DNA from: an uncultured Flavobacteriales bacterium
GTDB lineage: Bacteria; Bacteroidota; Bacteroidia; Flavobacteriales_D; Parvicellaceae
Length of the DNA: 64,000 nt
Direction of reading: 5' to 3'
NCBI GenBank assembly: GCA_943788755.1
Contig: CALSRM010000003.1
Location: 992,001-1,056,000 of the forward strand
Part shown: in pieces, positions 16,311 to 25,037 of the stretch
Layout: the number at the start of each line of letters is the position of its first letter
Position numbering within the stretch: the first letter of the stretch is position 1
Notes under the pieces: generated by a model
Told to the model about the DNA's origin: nothing
The model's input: only the letters and a program-made list of their open reading frames with translations
Database searches by the model: none
Program-made: the position numbers and the translations under genes

Positions 16311-16730
16311 TTAACTTTTAGCCATATAAGTTAGTGCGTAGGTTTTAATCTGTTTCACCATTCCAACTAAACCATTTGCTCTTGTAGGAGAGAGGTGTTC
16401 TTGTAAACCTATCTCTTGAATAAAGTTCAATTTAGCCTTCAAAATATCTTCGGGCTTTTGCTTGTTTAATACGCGAATTAACAAAGCAATTATTCCTTTG
16501 GTTATAATTGCATCACTGTCTGCCGATAGTTGGATAATGTCATTTTTAAAATCAGCTTGAACCCATACTCTCGATTGACAACCCTTAATCAAATTGTCTT
16601 CAATTTTACACTGCTCTTCAATTAAAGGGAGTTCCTTTCCAATCTCTATGATGAACTCATATTTGTCCATCCAGTCATCAAACATGGAGAATTCTTCAAT
16701 AATCTCTTGCTCGTTTTCTTCGATGGTCAT
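16311..16730 (-). CDS. sufE: Cysteine desulfuration protein SufE
   Basis: A 139-residue sulfur-acceptor protein that takes persulfide sulfur from the desulfurase SufS and passes it to the SufBCD scaffold. The acceptor cysteine is Cys51 in GCQSRVWV, the same position as in E. coli SufE. Start: a TTG at 16760 would extend the frame by 10 residues, but that TTG lies inside the exact -7 promoter element at 16758-16765, so the ATG at 16730 (MTIEENEQ) is chosen. It leads the operon sufE-DUF59-DUF2480. Unusually, sufS is not next to it, and sufABCD are about 37 kb away in this window. Confidence 0.92.
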   Translation of the reverse strand: MTIEENEQEIIEEFSMFDDWMDKYEFIIEIGKELPLIEEQCKIEDNLIKGCQSRVWVQADFKNDIIQLSADSDAIITKGIIALLIRVLNKQKPEDILKAKLNFIQEIGLQEHLSPTRANGLVGMVKQIKTYALTYMAKS

Positions 16731-16757
16731 TTCCTTATTTAGGATTAATTCTAATTG

Positions 16758-16765
16758 CAAATATA
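16758..16765 (-). promoter_or_regulatory. -7 element TATATTTG for the sufE operon
   Basis: An exact TAnnTTTG match on the minus strand, 27 bp before the ATG at 16730. It overlaps an in-frame TTG, which excludes that codon as the start. Confidence 0.5.
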
Positions 16766-16927
16766 CGTCAGGAATACGTAGAAAAGAAATAAGACAAGCA
16801 GACTTTTGTCTTGAAAGGTTTGTAGTGAGTAGTTAAGGCTCACAAGAGCTATAAACATTATTGCAGACTATCCACTCAAAGGTTAACATCTAGTGGTGGC
16901 ACTAGTTCGTTTATAAATAGTTAGCGC

Positions 16928-17839
16928 CTAATCGAAAATAGAAAACCCATGTCTTTTCTCAAACCCTTTAATCCCTTGAAGTCCTCCGGTATGAATTACA
17001 ACAATTGTACTTCCTCTTTGGAAATAATCTTTTTTAGCTAAATCAACCAATGCGTAAAACAATTTTCCAGTATAAATAGGGTCGGTTTTAATATTGGTTT
17101 GTGTAAAGAAACCCCGCATAAATTCAATCAACTCGGGCTTGTATTTGGCGTACCCCCCAAAATGATAACCTGTTTCTAGTGAGTATTGGCTTTCAACCCC
17201 CGTATAAGTATCACTTAGCAATAGTCTCACTTCATCTTTAATAAATTCTCCTCCTTTTAAAACAGGTATCCCTATTGCTTTTTGGTTTACTTTAAGTACA
17301 TCACAAATTCCAGCCAATGTTGCTCCAGTGCCGCAATCCGTTAGTATGTAGTTAAAATCAATATCAATTTCATTGACAATGTCGTTGCACCCTTTTACTC
17401 CTAGCTTATTTCCACCTCCTTCCGGAATTACATAAAAATCTCCGAGCTCTTCTTTTAATTTATCAATGAATTCAGGTGTGTGTTTTTTGCGATAATCAGT
17501 TCTAGAAACGTATAAAAAACGCATCCCATCCTTCTCTGCTTGAAGGAGAGTAGGGTTTAGAGGAAGTGTTTCTTCCCCTCGAATAACACCTATTGTTTTA
17601 AAATCAATTTTTTTTCCAACAGCTGCCGTAGCTGATATGTGATTAGAATATGCACCACCAAAAGTCAAAATAGTATTTTTGTTTTGAGCTTTAGCTGCTA
17701 TTAGGTTGTATTTTAATTTACGCCATTTATTCCCAGATATTTCAGGGTGAATCAAATCATCTCTTTTGACATAAACATTAATTTGTTTTTCTCTAAATAG
17801 CGGATAATTTATTGACTCAAGCGGAGAGGGGATAAGCAT
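16928..17839 (-). CDS. PLP-dependent ACC deaminase/D-cysteine desulfhydrase family protein
   Basis: A 303-residue fold-type II pyridoxal-phosphate enzyme of the 1-aminocyclopropane-1-carboxylate deaminase/D-cysteine desulfhydrase family. The Schiff-base lysine lies in SGNKWRKLKYNL (Lys38 by family alignment); FGGAYSNHISA follows, the glycine loop binding the phosphate is seen as TDCGTGATLAG, and HTGGLQGIKGF closes the site. Family members release ammonia from ACC or break down D-cysteine to pyruvate, H2S and ammonia; sequence alone does not choose. It is the last gene of a minus-strand run, 2 bp after the DUF4286 gene. Confidence 0.88.
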   Translation of the reverse strand: MLIPSPLESINYPLFREKQINVYVKRDDLIHPEISGNKWRKLKYNLIAAKAQNKNTILTFGGAYSNHISATAAVGKKIDFKTIGVIRGEETLPLNPTLLQAEKDGMRFLYVSRTDYRKKHTPEFIDKLKEELGDFYVIPEGGGNKLGVKGCNDIVNEIDIDFNYILTDCGTGATLAGICDVLKVNQKAIGIPVLKGGEFIKDEVRLLLSDTYTGVESQYSLETGYHFGGYAKYKPELIEFMRGFFTQTNIKTDPIYTGKLFYALVDLAKKDYFQRGSTIVVIHTGGLQGIKGFEKRHGFSIFD

Positions 17840-17841
17840 AT

Positions 17842-18156
17842 TTACATCGTTTGATGATGTACTACTTCTAATATCGTTCTAAAAGCGGCAAATTTTCCTG
17901 AAAATCTAAGGGTGTGTTCTTGCTGTAATTTTAGAGCAAACATATCTTGATACTGGTTGTATTCATTCCAACTTTTTGCTAAGTATTGAATGCTATAAGA
18001 TTTTCCACCCTCTTCTTCCGCATGGATACGACAAATTTTATTGTCTATAAAAAGACCTGTATTCATAACATCTGGGATGTGAATTTCTTTCATCCATTGA
18101 AGCCACTCTTCCTCAACAGCAGCATCTATACTGATTGTAACATTGTAAAGTATCAT
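17842..18156 (-). CDS. DUF4286 family protein
   Basis: A 104-residue cytoplasmic protein of DUF4286, common in Bacteroidota. It begins MILYNVTISIDAAVEEEWLQ and has the conserved HIPDVMNTGLF segment, with alternating strands and helices suggesting a ferredoxin-like (dimeric alpha-beta barrel) fold. No enzymatic function is known. It lies with no gap behind the TPR protein gene and 2 bp before the PLP enzyme gene, so all are probably co-transcribed. No signal peptide is present. Confidence 0.85.
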   Translation of the reverse strand: MILYNVTISIDAAVEEEWLQWMKEIHIPDVMNTGLFIDNKICRIHAEEEGGKSYSIQYLAKSWNEYNQYQDMFALKLQQEHTLRFSGKFAAFRTILEVVHHQTM

Positions 18157-20031
18157 TTAATCTATCGATTCCATTTTAATTGTTTCCACATCATCACCGA
18201 ATTTCTGTGTTCCCTTTGTTAGCTCTCTAAATTTTTTACGTGCTTCTATCACAAATAAGCTATCCGTATGTTCGAAGAGTATTTTTTTGTAAAATTCCGC
18301 CGCTTTATCAGTGTCGTGAAGGTTTTTTTCGTAAATACCCGCTAAAGTATAAAGTGCGTTGTCGGCTAATAAATCATCTCCGTATGTTGTCACAATCTCT
18401 AACAGATAAATTACTGCTTTTTCATAATTTCCTTTTTTAATTTCAATTTCAGCCCGTTTTATAAGTATCTCATCGTTTAATGTGTGATATGCAAACTCTT
18501 TATTAATGGAGTCAAAAATCAAGTTTGCTTGGTCCGTTTTGTTCTGAAAAATAAGCAAATCCGCTCTCGCAAAACGTTGCATTGTTAACAGTGTAGTATC
18601 CATGTTGTAGTTGTCTGTAATTAACATAGATAATTCCATAGCGTCGTTTGCAATTAACTTTGAAGTAGAAGCTTTTAAAACATCTAACTCTCCTTGCGCC
18701 CAGTCAAAATCTCCAGTATAATAGAATATTTTTGTATTTTTAAACTTAGCCAAATGTCCAATCGGGTCATGCTTAAAACCTTTATCTACTTGCATATATA
18801 ATAATGAAGCATCCCAAATATCTCCCTTAATAACAAGTATGTCTGCTAATTCGATTTTTATTTCCGCAATTTTCTTTTTACGTAAACCACCAAAAGTTAA
18901 CGCATCCTCTAAAAGGTTTTGGGCTGCATCGATATCATGAATATAATAAGCATATAAACTAGCAAGGTCTCTAATACTGGATATTGCAAATTCATTCTTT
19001 CCAATTTGCTGAATAGATTCGATGTAATTATCTTTTAAGCTAGTAAGTTCATCGTTTGTGGGAGAGGCTCCACTTATAAGCTTTTGCTTCAGCGTGTTGA
19101 GTCTTCGTATTTTAGCTGTTCGATAGTTTGGCTGATTAGCTCCAAGGGAAATTACATAGTCGTAACACTTTATTGCGATATCAAATTTGCAATTATTGAT
19201 AGAGGTGTTTGCTAATTCAAGAACTCTTCTGCCTTTTTCGTTTTCTTTTTTATCAATTGATTTAATTTGAATAAAAGCACTGTTGAAATCACCTTTTTGT
19301 GTAAAAACCCATGCCAAAAGCTCATTGTAAACACTTTTATTAGGGTTTTTTTGACTTCTTTTTAAAAGTTCCATTTTTAATAAACCTACAGGTTTTTCAT
19401 CAAGGATAAAATCAATAGAATTAGCAATAGAGCTTTGTACAGAAACCAAGTAACCTTTGTTTGTGTGAACAAGGTCTAATAGTGTAGTAAACATCAGTTG
19501 CATTTTTCCTTGAACGCCATATATTTGAGCAATGTTCCTATTGTACATTAAATCACTAGTATTGGAAAACTTGTTGCCTTGTTGATAAACTCGAATGGAT
19601 CGGTCTAACATTCCTTCTAGCTGAAAAGCTTTCGCCAGGTTATTTATTGTGGTATGTCTTGTTTTGTCATTAATGCTATTAATGGCTTTGTCATATTCTT
19701 CTGCCATTTTAGCTTCTTTTTCTGTTTTGCCATAAACTTTAGCCAGATCAAGAAATAACCTTAGCTCATTAGGAGCAGCTTTCATTTGTTGTTTACAAAT
19801 TTTCTCAGCAATTTTAACTTCGTCTAGTTCCAAGAGAGTATTAAAATAGTAGGTGTAATTAGAATATGTTGGGGCTTCTTCATATATCTTATCAAGATAC
19901 ATCGCTGCCTTCTCGTAATCTCCATCACTGTAATACTGCATGGCTAATTTCTTATCCATATCATCCACTTGTGCAAAGGAGTTTCCGATACTAAAAAATC
20001 CAATAATCAGTATGTAAAGTTGTTTTCTCAA
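18157..20031 (-). CDS. Exported tetratricopeptide-repeat protein
   Basis: A 624-residue protein with a signal peptide (about 1-20, IIGFFSIGNSFAQ). Most of the rest is helical TPR-like repeat, with clear units such as YYSDGDYEKAAMYLDKIYEE near the N-terminus and GNYEKAVIYLLEIVTTYGDD and LADNALYTLAGIYEKNLHDT near the C-terminus. TPR arrays are protein-interaction scaffolds; its partner in the periplasm or outer membrane is unknown. It is immediately downstream of a small lipoprotein gene and in one operon that may start at serS. The sequence ends ETIKMESID without a membrane anchor. Confidence 0.88.
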   Translation of the reverse strand: MRKQLYILIIGFFSIGNSFAQVDDMDKKLAMQYYSDGDYEKAAMYLDKIYEEAPTYSNYTYYFNTLLELDEVKIAEKICKQQMKAAPNELRLFLDLAKVYGKTEKEAKMAEEYDKAINSINDKTRHTTINNLAKAFQLEGMLDRSIRVYQQGNKFSNTSDLMYNRNIAQIYGVQGKMQLMFTTLLDLVHTNKGYLVSVQSSIANSIDFILDEKPVGLLKMELLKRSQKNPNKSVYNELLAWVFTQKGDFNSAFIQIKSIDKKENEKGRRVLELANTSINNCKFDIAIKCYDYVISLGANQPNYRTAKIRRLNTLKQKLISGASPTNDELTSLKDNYIESIQQIGKNEFAISSIRDLASLYAYYIHDIDAAQNLLEDALTFGGLRKKKIAEIKIELADILVIKGDIWDASLLYMQVDKGFKHDPIGHLAKFKNTKIFYYTGDFDWAQGELDVLKASTSKLIANDAMELSMLITDNYNMDTTLLTMQRFARADLLIFQNKTDQANLIFDSINKEFAYHTLNDEILIKRAEIEIKKGNYEKAVIYLLEIVTTYGDDLLADNALYTLAGIYEKNLHDTDKAAEFYKKILFEHTDSLFVIEARKKFRELTKGTQKFGDDVETIKMESID

Positions 20032-20574
20032 TTAATTAAAAGCTACTGTATAACCTCTTACTTTTTCGGCATAGGTCTTATGAGTTTCAAGTATGTGCTC
20101 ACAATCTGTGACAAAAGTTCCAATATCATCACCCAGTTTAGTAATTTGTTTTGTTTCAAAATCAATGAAACCTTCAATAGAATCTGCTTGGATAGTATTA
20201 TTTTGAATATCTAACTTAAATTTTTCTAATTGATTGATTAGTAATTCAATGTTATGTTTATTGGTTCTGTAATTTTCCTTTAAGTTTTTCCCTTTCTTTT
20301 TTATCCCTTTATAGCGCTTTATAGTATGTGAAAATTCATGCTCAATAGAATCTGATTCATGATACTTTGATATTTTATCCATGTTTATCTTATATGTATT
20401 TATTGCAAACTTTACATCATCCATCTCGACAGATTCAAACGTAGATTGTAATAATTTAACTTTAATACTAAGCTCTTCTACCGATTTAATTTCTTTTTCA
20501 TTATTGGTTGAACAAGAACTTATATAGTTTATTGAGAAGAATAGAAAGATAAAATAAGATAGTTTTTTAAGCAT
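20032..20574 (-). CDS. Predicted coiled-coil lipoprotein
   Basis: A 180-residue protein whose N-terminal signal ends at SSCSTNN, a plausible lipobox with Cys21. The mature part is almost entirely helical and charged, for example IKRYKGIKKKGKNLKENY, and is likely a coiled coil. I do not recognise the family. Its stop abuts the start of the TPR gene downstream, and it begins 2 bp after serS, so a functional pairing with the exported TPR protein is plausible. Confidence 0.75.
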   Translation of the reverse strand: MLKKLSYFIFLFFSINYISSCSTNNEKEIKSVEELSIKVKLLQSTFESVEMDDVKFAINTYKINMDKISKYHESDSIEHEFSHTIKRYKGIKKKGKNLKENYRTNKHNIELLINQLEKFKLDIQNNTIQADSIEGFIDFETKQITKLGDDIGTFVTDCEHILETHKTYAEKVRGYTVAFN

Positions 20575-20576
20575 AA

Positions 20577-21848
20577 TTAGTTGATAATATCGAATCCGGT
20601 ATAATTTCTTAAGGCTTCAGGAATTACAATTCCTTCAGGCGTTTGATTGTTTTCTAATAAAGCTGCAACAATTCTCGGCAAGGCCAAAGCACTTCCATTT
20701 AATGTATGCGCTAATTGAGGTTTTTCGTTACCTTCCCTAAAGCGAAGTTTTAATCGGTTAGCCTGAAAAGACTCAAAGTTCGATATAGAACTAACTTCTA
20801 GCCACTTTTGTTGTGCTGTAGAGTAAACTTCTAGGTCAAATGTAAGTGCCGCTGTAAAACCTAAATCTCCACCACAGAGTTTAGCAACTCGAAAAGGAAG
20901 CTCTAACTTTCTAAGTAGTCCTTTGACATGTTCCACCATTTCATCCAATATTTCGTAACTCTTGTCTGGGTGTGCAACCTGGACAATTTCTACTTTATCA
21001 AATTGGTGTAGTCTATTTAATCCTCTAACATCTGATCCATAAGAACCTGCTTCTCTTCGAAAACAAGGAGTATGCCCAGCCTTTTTAACTGGAAGGTCAG
21101 AAGCTTGGATAATTACATCTCTAAAGATATTTGTAATTGGAACTTCACCAGTGGGAATTAAATAAAAATCATCTACTTCACAATGGTACATTTGTCCTTC
21201 CTTATCTGGTAATTGTCCTGTGCCTATTGCTGAAGATTCGTTCACTAATAAAGGAGCGATTACTTCTTCAAATCCATTTTTATCAGCCTCATCAATAAAG
21301 AAATTGATGAGAGCACGTTGAAGACGAGCTCCCTTACCTGTATAGACAGGGAAACCTGCCCCGGTAATTTTCACTCCTAATTCAAAGTCAATTAAATTGT
21401 ATTTTTTTGCTAATTCCCAATGAGGAATTGCATTGGCAAGCAAAGTCGGAATAGTACCTTCTTCCAATATTATTTCATTGTCCTCATCTGAATTTCCGCT
21501 AGGAACAATTGCATTTGGTACATTAGGTATCTGGTACAATTCGTTTTTTATTTCGTCTTCTAATTCAGCTAATTTGCTTTTTAAATCCTGACTGGAACCT
21601 TTCAAACTAGAAGCTTTTGCTTTCATGGCATTTGCCTCCTCTTGTTTTCCTTCTTTAAAAAGTTGTCCTACGGTTTTAGCAATTTTATTAGCTTCTGCGA
21701 GATCATTATCTAAAGCCATTTGAGTGCTTCTTCTTTCTTCGTCTAACTTAATAACTTTATTCAGGTGTGCTTCAGCATCAAATTTCCTCACTTTCATCTT
21801 TTCGATGATGTCCTCTTTCTGCTCTCTGATTCTGCTTAGTTCTAGCAT
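20577..21848 (-). CDS. serS: Serine--tRNA ligase
   Basis: A 423-residue class II aminoacyl-tRNA synthetase that charges tRNA-Ser (and the Sec tRNA where present). The N-terminal 110 residues form the antiparallel coiled-coil arm that grips the tRNA long variable arm. The catalytic domain has motif 2 in CFRREAGSYGSDVRGLNRLH and motif 3 in LALPRIVAALLENNQ, with TGEVPITN for serine/ATP binding. Length is usual. It is separated from rplU-rpmA by a terminator and heads the downstream lipoprotein-TPR run with a 2-bp gap. Confidence 0.97.
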   Translation of the reverse strand: MLELSRIREQKEDIIEKMKVRKFDAEAHLNKVIKLDEERRSTQMALDNDLAEANKIAKTVGQLFKEGKQEEANAMKAKASSLKGSSQDLKSKLAELEDEIKNELYQIPNVPNAIVPSGNSDEDNEIILEEGTIPTLLANAIPHWELAKKYNLIDFELGVKITGAGFPVYTGKGARLQRALINFFIDEADKNGFEEVIAPLLVNESSAIGTGQLPDKEGQMYHCEVDDFYLIPTGEVPITNIFRDVIIQASDLPVKKAGHTPCFRREAGSYGSDVRGLNRLHQFDKVEIVQVAHPDKSYEILDEMVEHVKGLLRKLELPFRVAKLCGGDLGFTAALTFDLEVYSTAQQKWLEVSSISNFESFQANRLKLRFREGNEKPQLAHTLNGSALALPRIVAALLENNQTPEGIVIPEALRNYTGFDIIN

Positions 21849-21875
21849 TTTAATATTGAATTTGGTATAAAGGTA

Positions 21876-21919
21876 AAAAAAAACTCTCTCAATCCCGATA
21901 TTGTCGGAACGAGAGAGTT
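21876..21919 (-). terminator. Rho-independent terminator after rplU-rpmA
   Basis: A 9-bp stem (21882-21890 pairs with 21911-21919, arms AACTCTCTC and GAGAGAGTT) with a small inner CCGA/TCGG helix. On the minus strand it is followed by a run of T (complement of the A run 21875-21883). It lies 24 bp after the rpmA stop. Confidence 0.85.
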
Positions 21920-21942
21920 CAATATTTTAAGTCAAATAAAAA

Positions 21943-22212
21943 CTATGCTTCAGCTCCCGTAAACGGTACTACTGAGACATATGATTTATTTTTTGCTTTC
22001 TTTTTAAATTTTACTGTACCGTCAATAAGAGCAAATAATGTATGGTCTTTTCCCATTCCTACATTTTCTCCTGGATTATGTGTTGTTCCTCTTTGACGAA
22101 CGATAATATTCCCAGCAATTGCAAGTTGATCACCAAATATCTTAACTCCTAGACGTTTCGATTCTGATTCTCTTCCGTTTTTCGAACTACCGGCTCCTTT
22201 CTTATGTGCCAT
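21943..22212 (-). CDS. rpmA: 50S ribosomal protein L27
   Basis: An 89-residue ribosomal protein of the large subunit near the peptidyl transferase centre. It begins [20 protein letters not shown], the universal bL27 opening, with the Asn-Gly-Arg core and [19 protein letters not shown]. There is no N-terminal cleavable extension of the kind seen in Firmicutes. It follows rplU by 44 bp in the standard rplU-rpmA operon and is followed by a strong terminator. Confidence 0.98.
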   Translation of the reverse strand: MAHKKGAGSSKNGRESESKRLGVKIFGDQLAIAGNIIVRQRGTTHNPGENVGMGKDHTLFALIDGTVKFKKKAKNKSYVSVVPFTGAEA

Positions 22213-22256
22213 TTTATAAAGTTTTTAACGTTATACTATAATATAAGTAACTAAAA

Positions 22257-22724
22257 TTAAGCCTTAGGCTCTTCTTTTTTAGCTGCTGGTTTCTTTGCTG
22301 CTGGTTTTTTAGCAGTTGTTGATTTCTTTGCTGCTGGTTTCGTTGCTACTGCTTTTTTAGGAGCTTCCTTTACCGGAGCTTCTTCTTTTTTAGCCGCAGG
22401 CTTTTTAGCCCCTTTAGCAGTTATACCATCAATAGCTATTTTTGTAAATTTCTGGCGGTGACCATTCTTTACAGCATAACCTTTTCTTCTTTTCTTTTTA
22501 AAGACGATAACTTTATCACCTTTTGCGTGCTCAACGATTTTCGCCGTTACTTTTGCACCTTCTACAGCCGGGGCGCCAACAGCGATTTTTCCTCCATCAT
22601 CAATTAAAAGAACGTCAGAAAACTCTACTTTGTCTCCTGCTTTTCCTTCTAATTGGTGAACAAAAATCTGTTGATCTTTTTCAACTTTGAATTGTTGCCC
22701 TGCTATCTCTACGATTGCGTACAT
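22257..22724 (-). CDS. rplU: 50S ribosomal protein L21 with lysine/alanine-rich tail
   Basis: A 155-residue bL21. Residues 1-102 are the conserved domain, from YAIVEIAGQQFKVEKDQ to the rRNA-binding KKRRKGYAVKNGHRQKFTKI. The last 50 residues form a low-complexity tail of AAKK and KKPAAKK units; ordinary bL21 ends near residue 103. Such tails are frequent in Bacteroidota and probably bind rRNA or are disordered. It is first in the rplU-rpmA operon, with an exact -7 element at 22764-22771. Confidence 0.97.
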   Translation of the reverse strand: MYAIVEIAGQQFKVEKDQQIFVHQLEGKAGDKVEFSDVLLIDDGGKIAVGAPAVEGAKVTAKIVEHAKGDKVIVFKKKRRKGYAVKNGHRQKFTKIAIDGITAKGAKKPAAKKEEAPVKEAPKKAVATKPAAKKSTTAKKPAAKKPAAKKEEPKA

Positions 22725-22763
22725 TTAATTTGTTTTTTTGTTATACAAAATTTATTTGGGCTG

Positions 22764-22771
22764 CAAATGTA
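22764..22771 (-). promoter_or_regulatory. -7 element TACATTTG for rplU-rpmA
   Basis: An exact TAnnTTTG match on the minus strand, 39 bp before the rplU start. The following GC after TTTG is also common in Bacteroidota promoters. No convincing -33 box. Confidence 0.45.
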
Positions 22772-22839
22772 AATAAACTTTCCTAATTATCTTATTTTAT
22801 TAATGATTTAATCACTATACAATATTTAATGGTAGATAA

Positions 22840-23796
22840 ATGTTATCTTTAACAAAAAAAAGAAAGGTGAAATTAAAAGCTTCCATAACACTAAAAAAAG
22901 CATCAGAAATACTGGGTTGTTCTTTTGTAGGGAATGAAAACCACGAAATTTTGGGTTTTAATGAAATTCATGTAGTTGAACCTGGTGACTTAGTTTTTGT
23001 GGATCATCCAAAGTATTATGATAAAGCATTAAATTCTGCTGCAACTACTATTTTAATTGATAAAGAAGTTGAATGTCCAGGTGGAAAAGGATTACTTGTT
23101 TCTGAAAACCCTTTTGACGATTTTAATAAGTTAACTAAGTTATTTATGCCTTTTGCAATTTGGAACAGCACCACCGGAACAGATGTAATAATAGGAATGG
23201 GAAGTGTGGTTCACTCAAGTGTTGTTATAGGTAATAATGTTGTTATCGGGGATAATTCAATTATACATGCCGGGGTAAATTTAATGGATAACGTAACCAT
23301 TGGGAATAATGCAGTGGTGCAAGCAAATACGGTTTTAGGCTCTCATGCTTTTTATTATAAAAATACATCAAACGGGTTTGATAAAATGCATACTTGTGGT
23401 GGAGTGATATTAGAGAACAATGTAGAAATAGGTGCTTTATGTACTATTGATGCAGGCGTAACCGGAACAACGGTTATTGGAGAAGGGACCAAAATGGATA
23501 ACCAGGTTCATGTAGGGCATGATTGCTTAATTGGCAAAAACTGTTTGTTCGCAGCGCAAGTTGGAATTGCAGGGTGTGTTATTATCGAAGATGAGGTTAC
23601 TCTTTGGGGACAAGTAGGTGTGGCCTCTGATTTAACTATCGGTAAAGGAGCTGTTGTTCTTGGTCAGTCCGGGTTGAGTAAATCTATAGAAGGAAATAAA
23701 ACGTATTTAGGCAGTCCTGTTGGAGAGGCAAGAATGAAGTTTAGAGAGTTAGCTGCAGTGCGAAAGCTACCTGTTGTTATGGAAAAATTAAACTAG
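22840..23796 (+). CDS. LpxD-like acyltransferase (UDP-3-O-acylglucosamine N-acyltransferase family)
   Basis: A 318-residue left-handed parallel beta-helix protein. An LpxD-type N-terminal domain (INEIHVV-type FNEIHVVEPGDLVFVDHPKYY) is followed by about ten hexapeptide turns such as VVIGNNVVIGDNSIIHAGV, VIGEGTKMDNQVHVGHDCLI and a short C-terminal helix. Catalytic-type histidine occurs in VHVGHDC. LpxD adds the second acyl chain in lipid A synthesis; Bacteroidota typically also have the LpxD proper, so this could be a paralogue. Start: ATG at 22840 is used, but GTG at 22867 agrees better with the usual family N-terminus. It overlaps the next gene by one base. Confidence 0.85.
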   Translation: MLSLTKKRKVKLKASITLKKASEILGCSFVGNENHEILGFNEIHVVEPGDLVFVDHPKYYDKALNSAATTILIDKEVECPGGKGLLVSENPFDDFNKLTKLFMPFAIWNSTTGTDVIIGMGSVVHSSVVIGNNVVIGDNSIIHAGVNLMDNVTIGNNAVVQANTVLGSHAFYYKNTSNGFDKMHTCGGVILENNVEIGALCTIDAGVTGTTVIGEGTKMDNQVHVGHDCLIGKNCLFAAQVGIAGCVIIEDEVTLWGQVGVASDLTIGKGAVVLGQSGLSKSIEGNKTYLGSPVGEARMKFRELAAVRKLPVVMEKLN

Positions 23797-25037
23797 TGGG
23801 AGAAGTTAAAGTAAATAAGCTACTTGAAAAACTTCAGTTGAAGGAGTTTAAACTTTCATCTTTATTAGAAGTAACGAAAGCGATAAATGAAAACTTTAAA
23901 ACGGATAAACTTTTAAATCTTTACGAATATATTTTACATGAGCAATTGGGCATATCTAAATTAGTATTGTACCATTACGATAATATTGAATGGACTTGCT
24001 TATTAAGATATGGAGCAAAAGGAAAGGCGAAAAAAGTAAATGTTAAAAGAGATTTATATCATATTACTGAGATTACCGTAATAGAATCTTCTTCAAGTGA
24101 TTCATTAAATTCATTTGATCTTGTTGTTCCTATTATGCATAAAGAGTTGCCTTTGGCATATCTCCTTATAGGTGATTTAAACGAAGATGAATTAATCATT
24201 AGTCCAACGATTAAACACATGCCTTTCGTTCAAACGCTAACCAATATTATTATAGTAGCGATTGAGAATAAGCGATTTGCTAACGAAAGTATTATTCAAG
24301 AAAGAGCAAACCGTGAAATGGAATTAGCTGCTGAAATGCAGAAATTGTTGTTTCCAGCAAAATTGCCTTCTAATAACAGAATGGAAGTTGCAGCGCATTA
24401 TGAATCACTCCATCTAATAGGTGGAGATTATTATGATTTTATACAACTGAACAATGAAGAGTATGTTTTGTGCATTGCAGATGTCTCTGGGAAAGGAGTA
24501 CCAGCGGCTTTATTAATGAGTAATTTCCAAGCAAATTTACGAGCCAACATTAAATACAACCATGCAGGACTATCGATAGAAAATTTGATTCGTGAATTGA
24601 ATAAAAATGTAAACGATTCTGCTAACGGTGAAAAATTCATAACATTCTTTTTAGCTTATTATAACTGTACAAATCGTGTTTTAAAATACATTAATGCTGG
24701 TCATAACCATCCGATTTTAACTGATGGTAAAACAGCAAAACATTTAAACAAGGGCTGTATTGGTTTAGGAATGTTTGAAGAACTTCCTTTTATTGAAGTA
24801 GAAGAGATTGTGCTAAAACCAAATGATACCCTCGTTTGTTTTACAGATGGCTTAGTAGAGTTAGAAAACGAAGAAGGCGAGCAGTTTGAAACGGAAAGAC
24901 TAATTAATACGATTCACGATAATTTTCATTTGAGAATGAAGGACTTGAATAAACTTATTTTTTTCCAATTGGAAAAATATAAAGGTGATGCTGAGTATGA
25001 AGATGATACAGCTGCTATGAGTTGCCGGTTTTTCTAG
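23796..25037 (+). CDS. PP2C/SpoIIE-type serine phosphatase with GAF-like sensor domain
   Basis: A 413-residue protein. The N-terminal part (about 30-180) looks like a GAF-type sensory domain; a short helical linker with ERANREMELAAEMQKLLFP leads into a SpoIIE/RsbU phosphatase domain with metal-binding acidic motifs GGDYYDFI, ADVSGKGVPAALLM and FTDGLVELENEEGE. RsbU-like enzymes dephosphorylate anti-sigma antagonists in partner-switching control of stress responses. No RsbV or RsbW homologue is adjacent. The GTG start shares one base with the LpxD-like stop, so the genes are coupled. Its 3' end overlaps the convergent Wzy gene by 4 bp. Confidence 0.88.
   Translation: MGEVKVNKLLEKLQLKEFKLSSLLEVTKAINENFKTDKLLNLYEYILHEQLGISKLVLYHYDNIEWTCLLRYGAKGKAKKVNVKRDLYHITEITVIESSSSDSLNSFDLVVPIMHKELPLAYLLIGDLNEDELIISPTIKHMPFVQTLTNIIIVAIENKRFANESIIQERANREMELAAEMQKLLFPAKLPSNNRMEVAAHYESLHLIGGDYYDFIQLNNEEYVLCIADVSGKGVPAALLMSNFQANLRANIKYNHAGLSIENLIRELNKNVNDSANGEKFITFFLAYYNCTNRVLKYINAGHNHPILTDGKTAKHLNKGCIGLGMFEELPFIEVEEIVLKPNDTLVCFTDGLVELENEEGEQFETERLINTIHDNFHLRMKDLNKLIFFQLEKYKGDAEYEDDTAAMSCRFF

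Noticed and set aside
16791-16812. 7-bp hairpin (AAGACAA/TTGTCTT) upstream of sufE
   Set aside because: Short stem with no T run and no other supporting signal.
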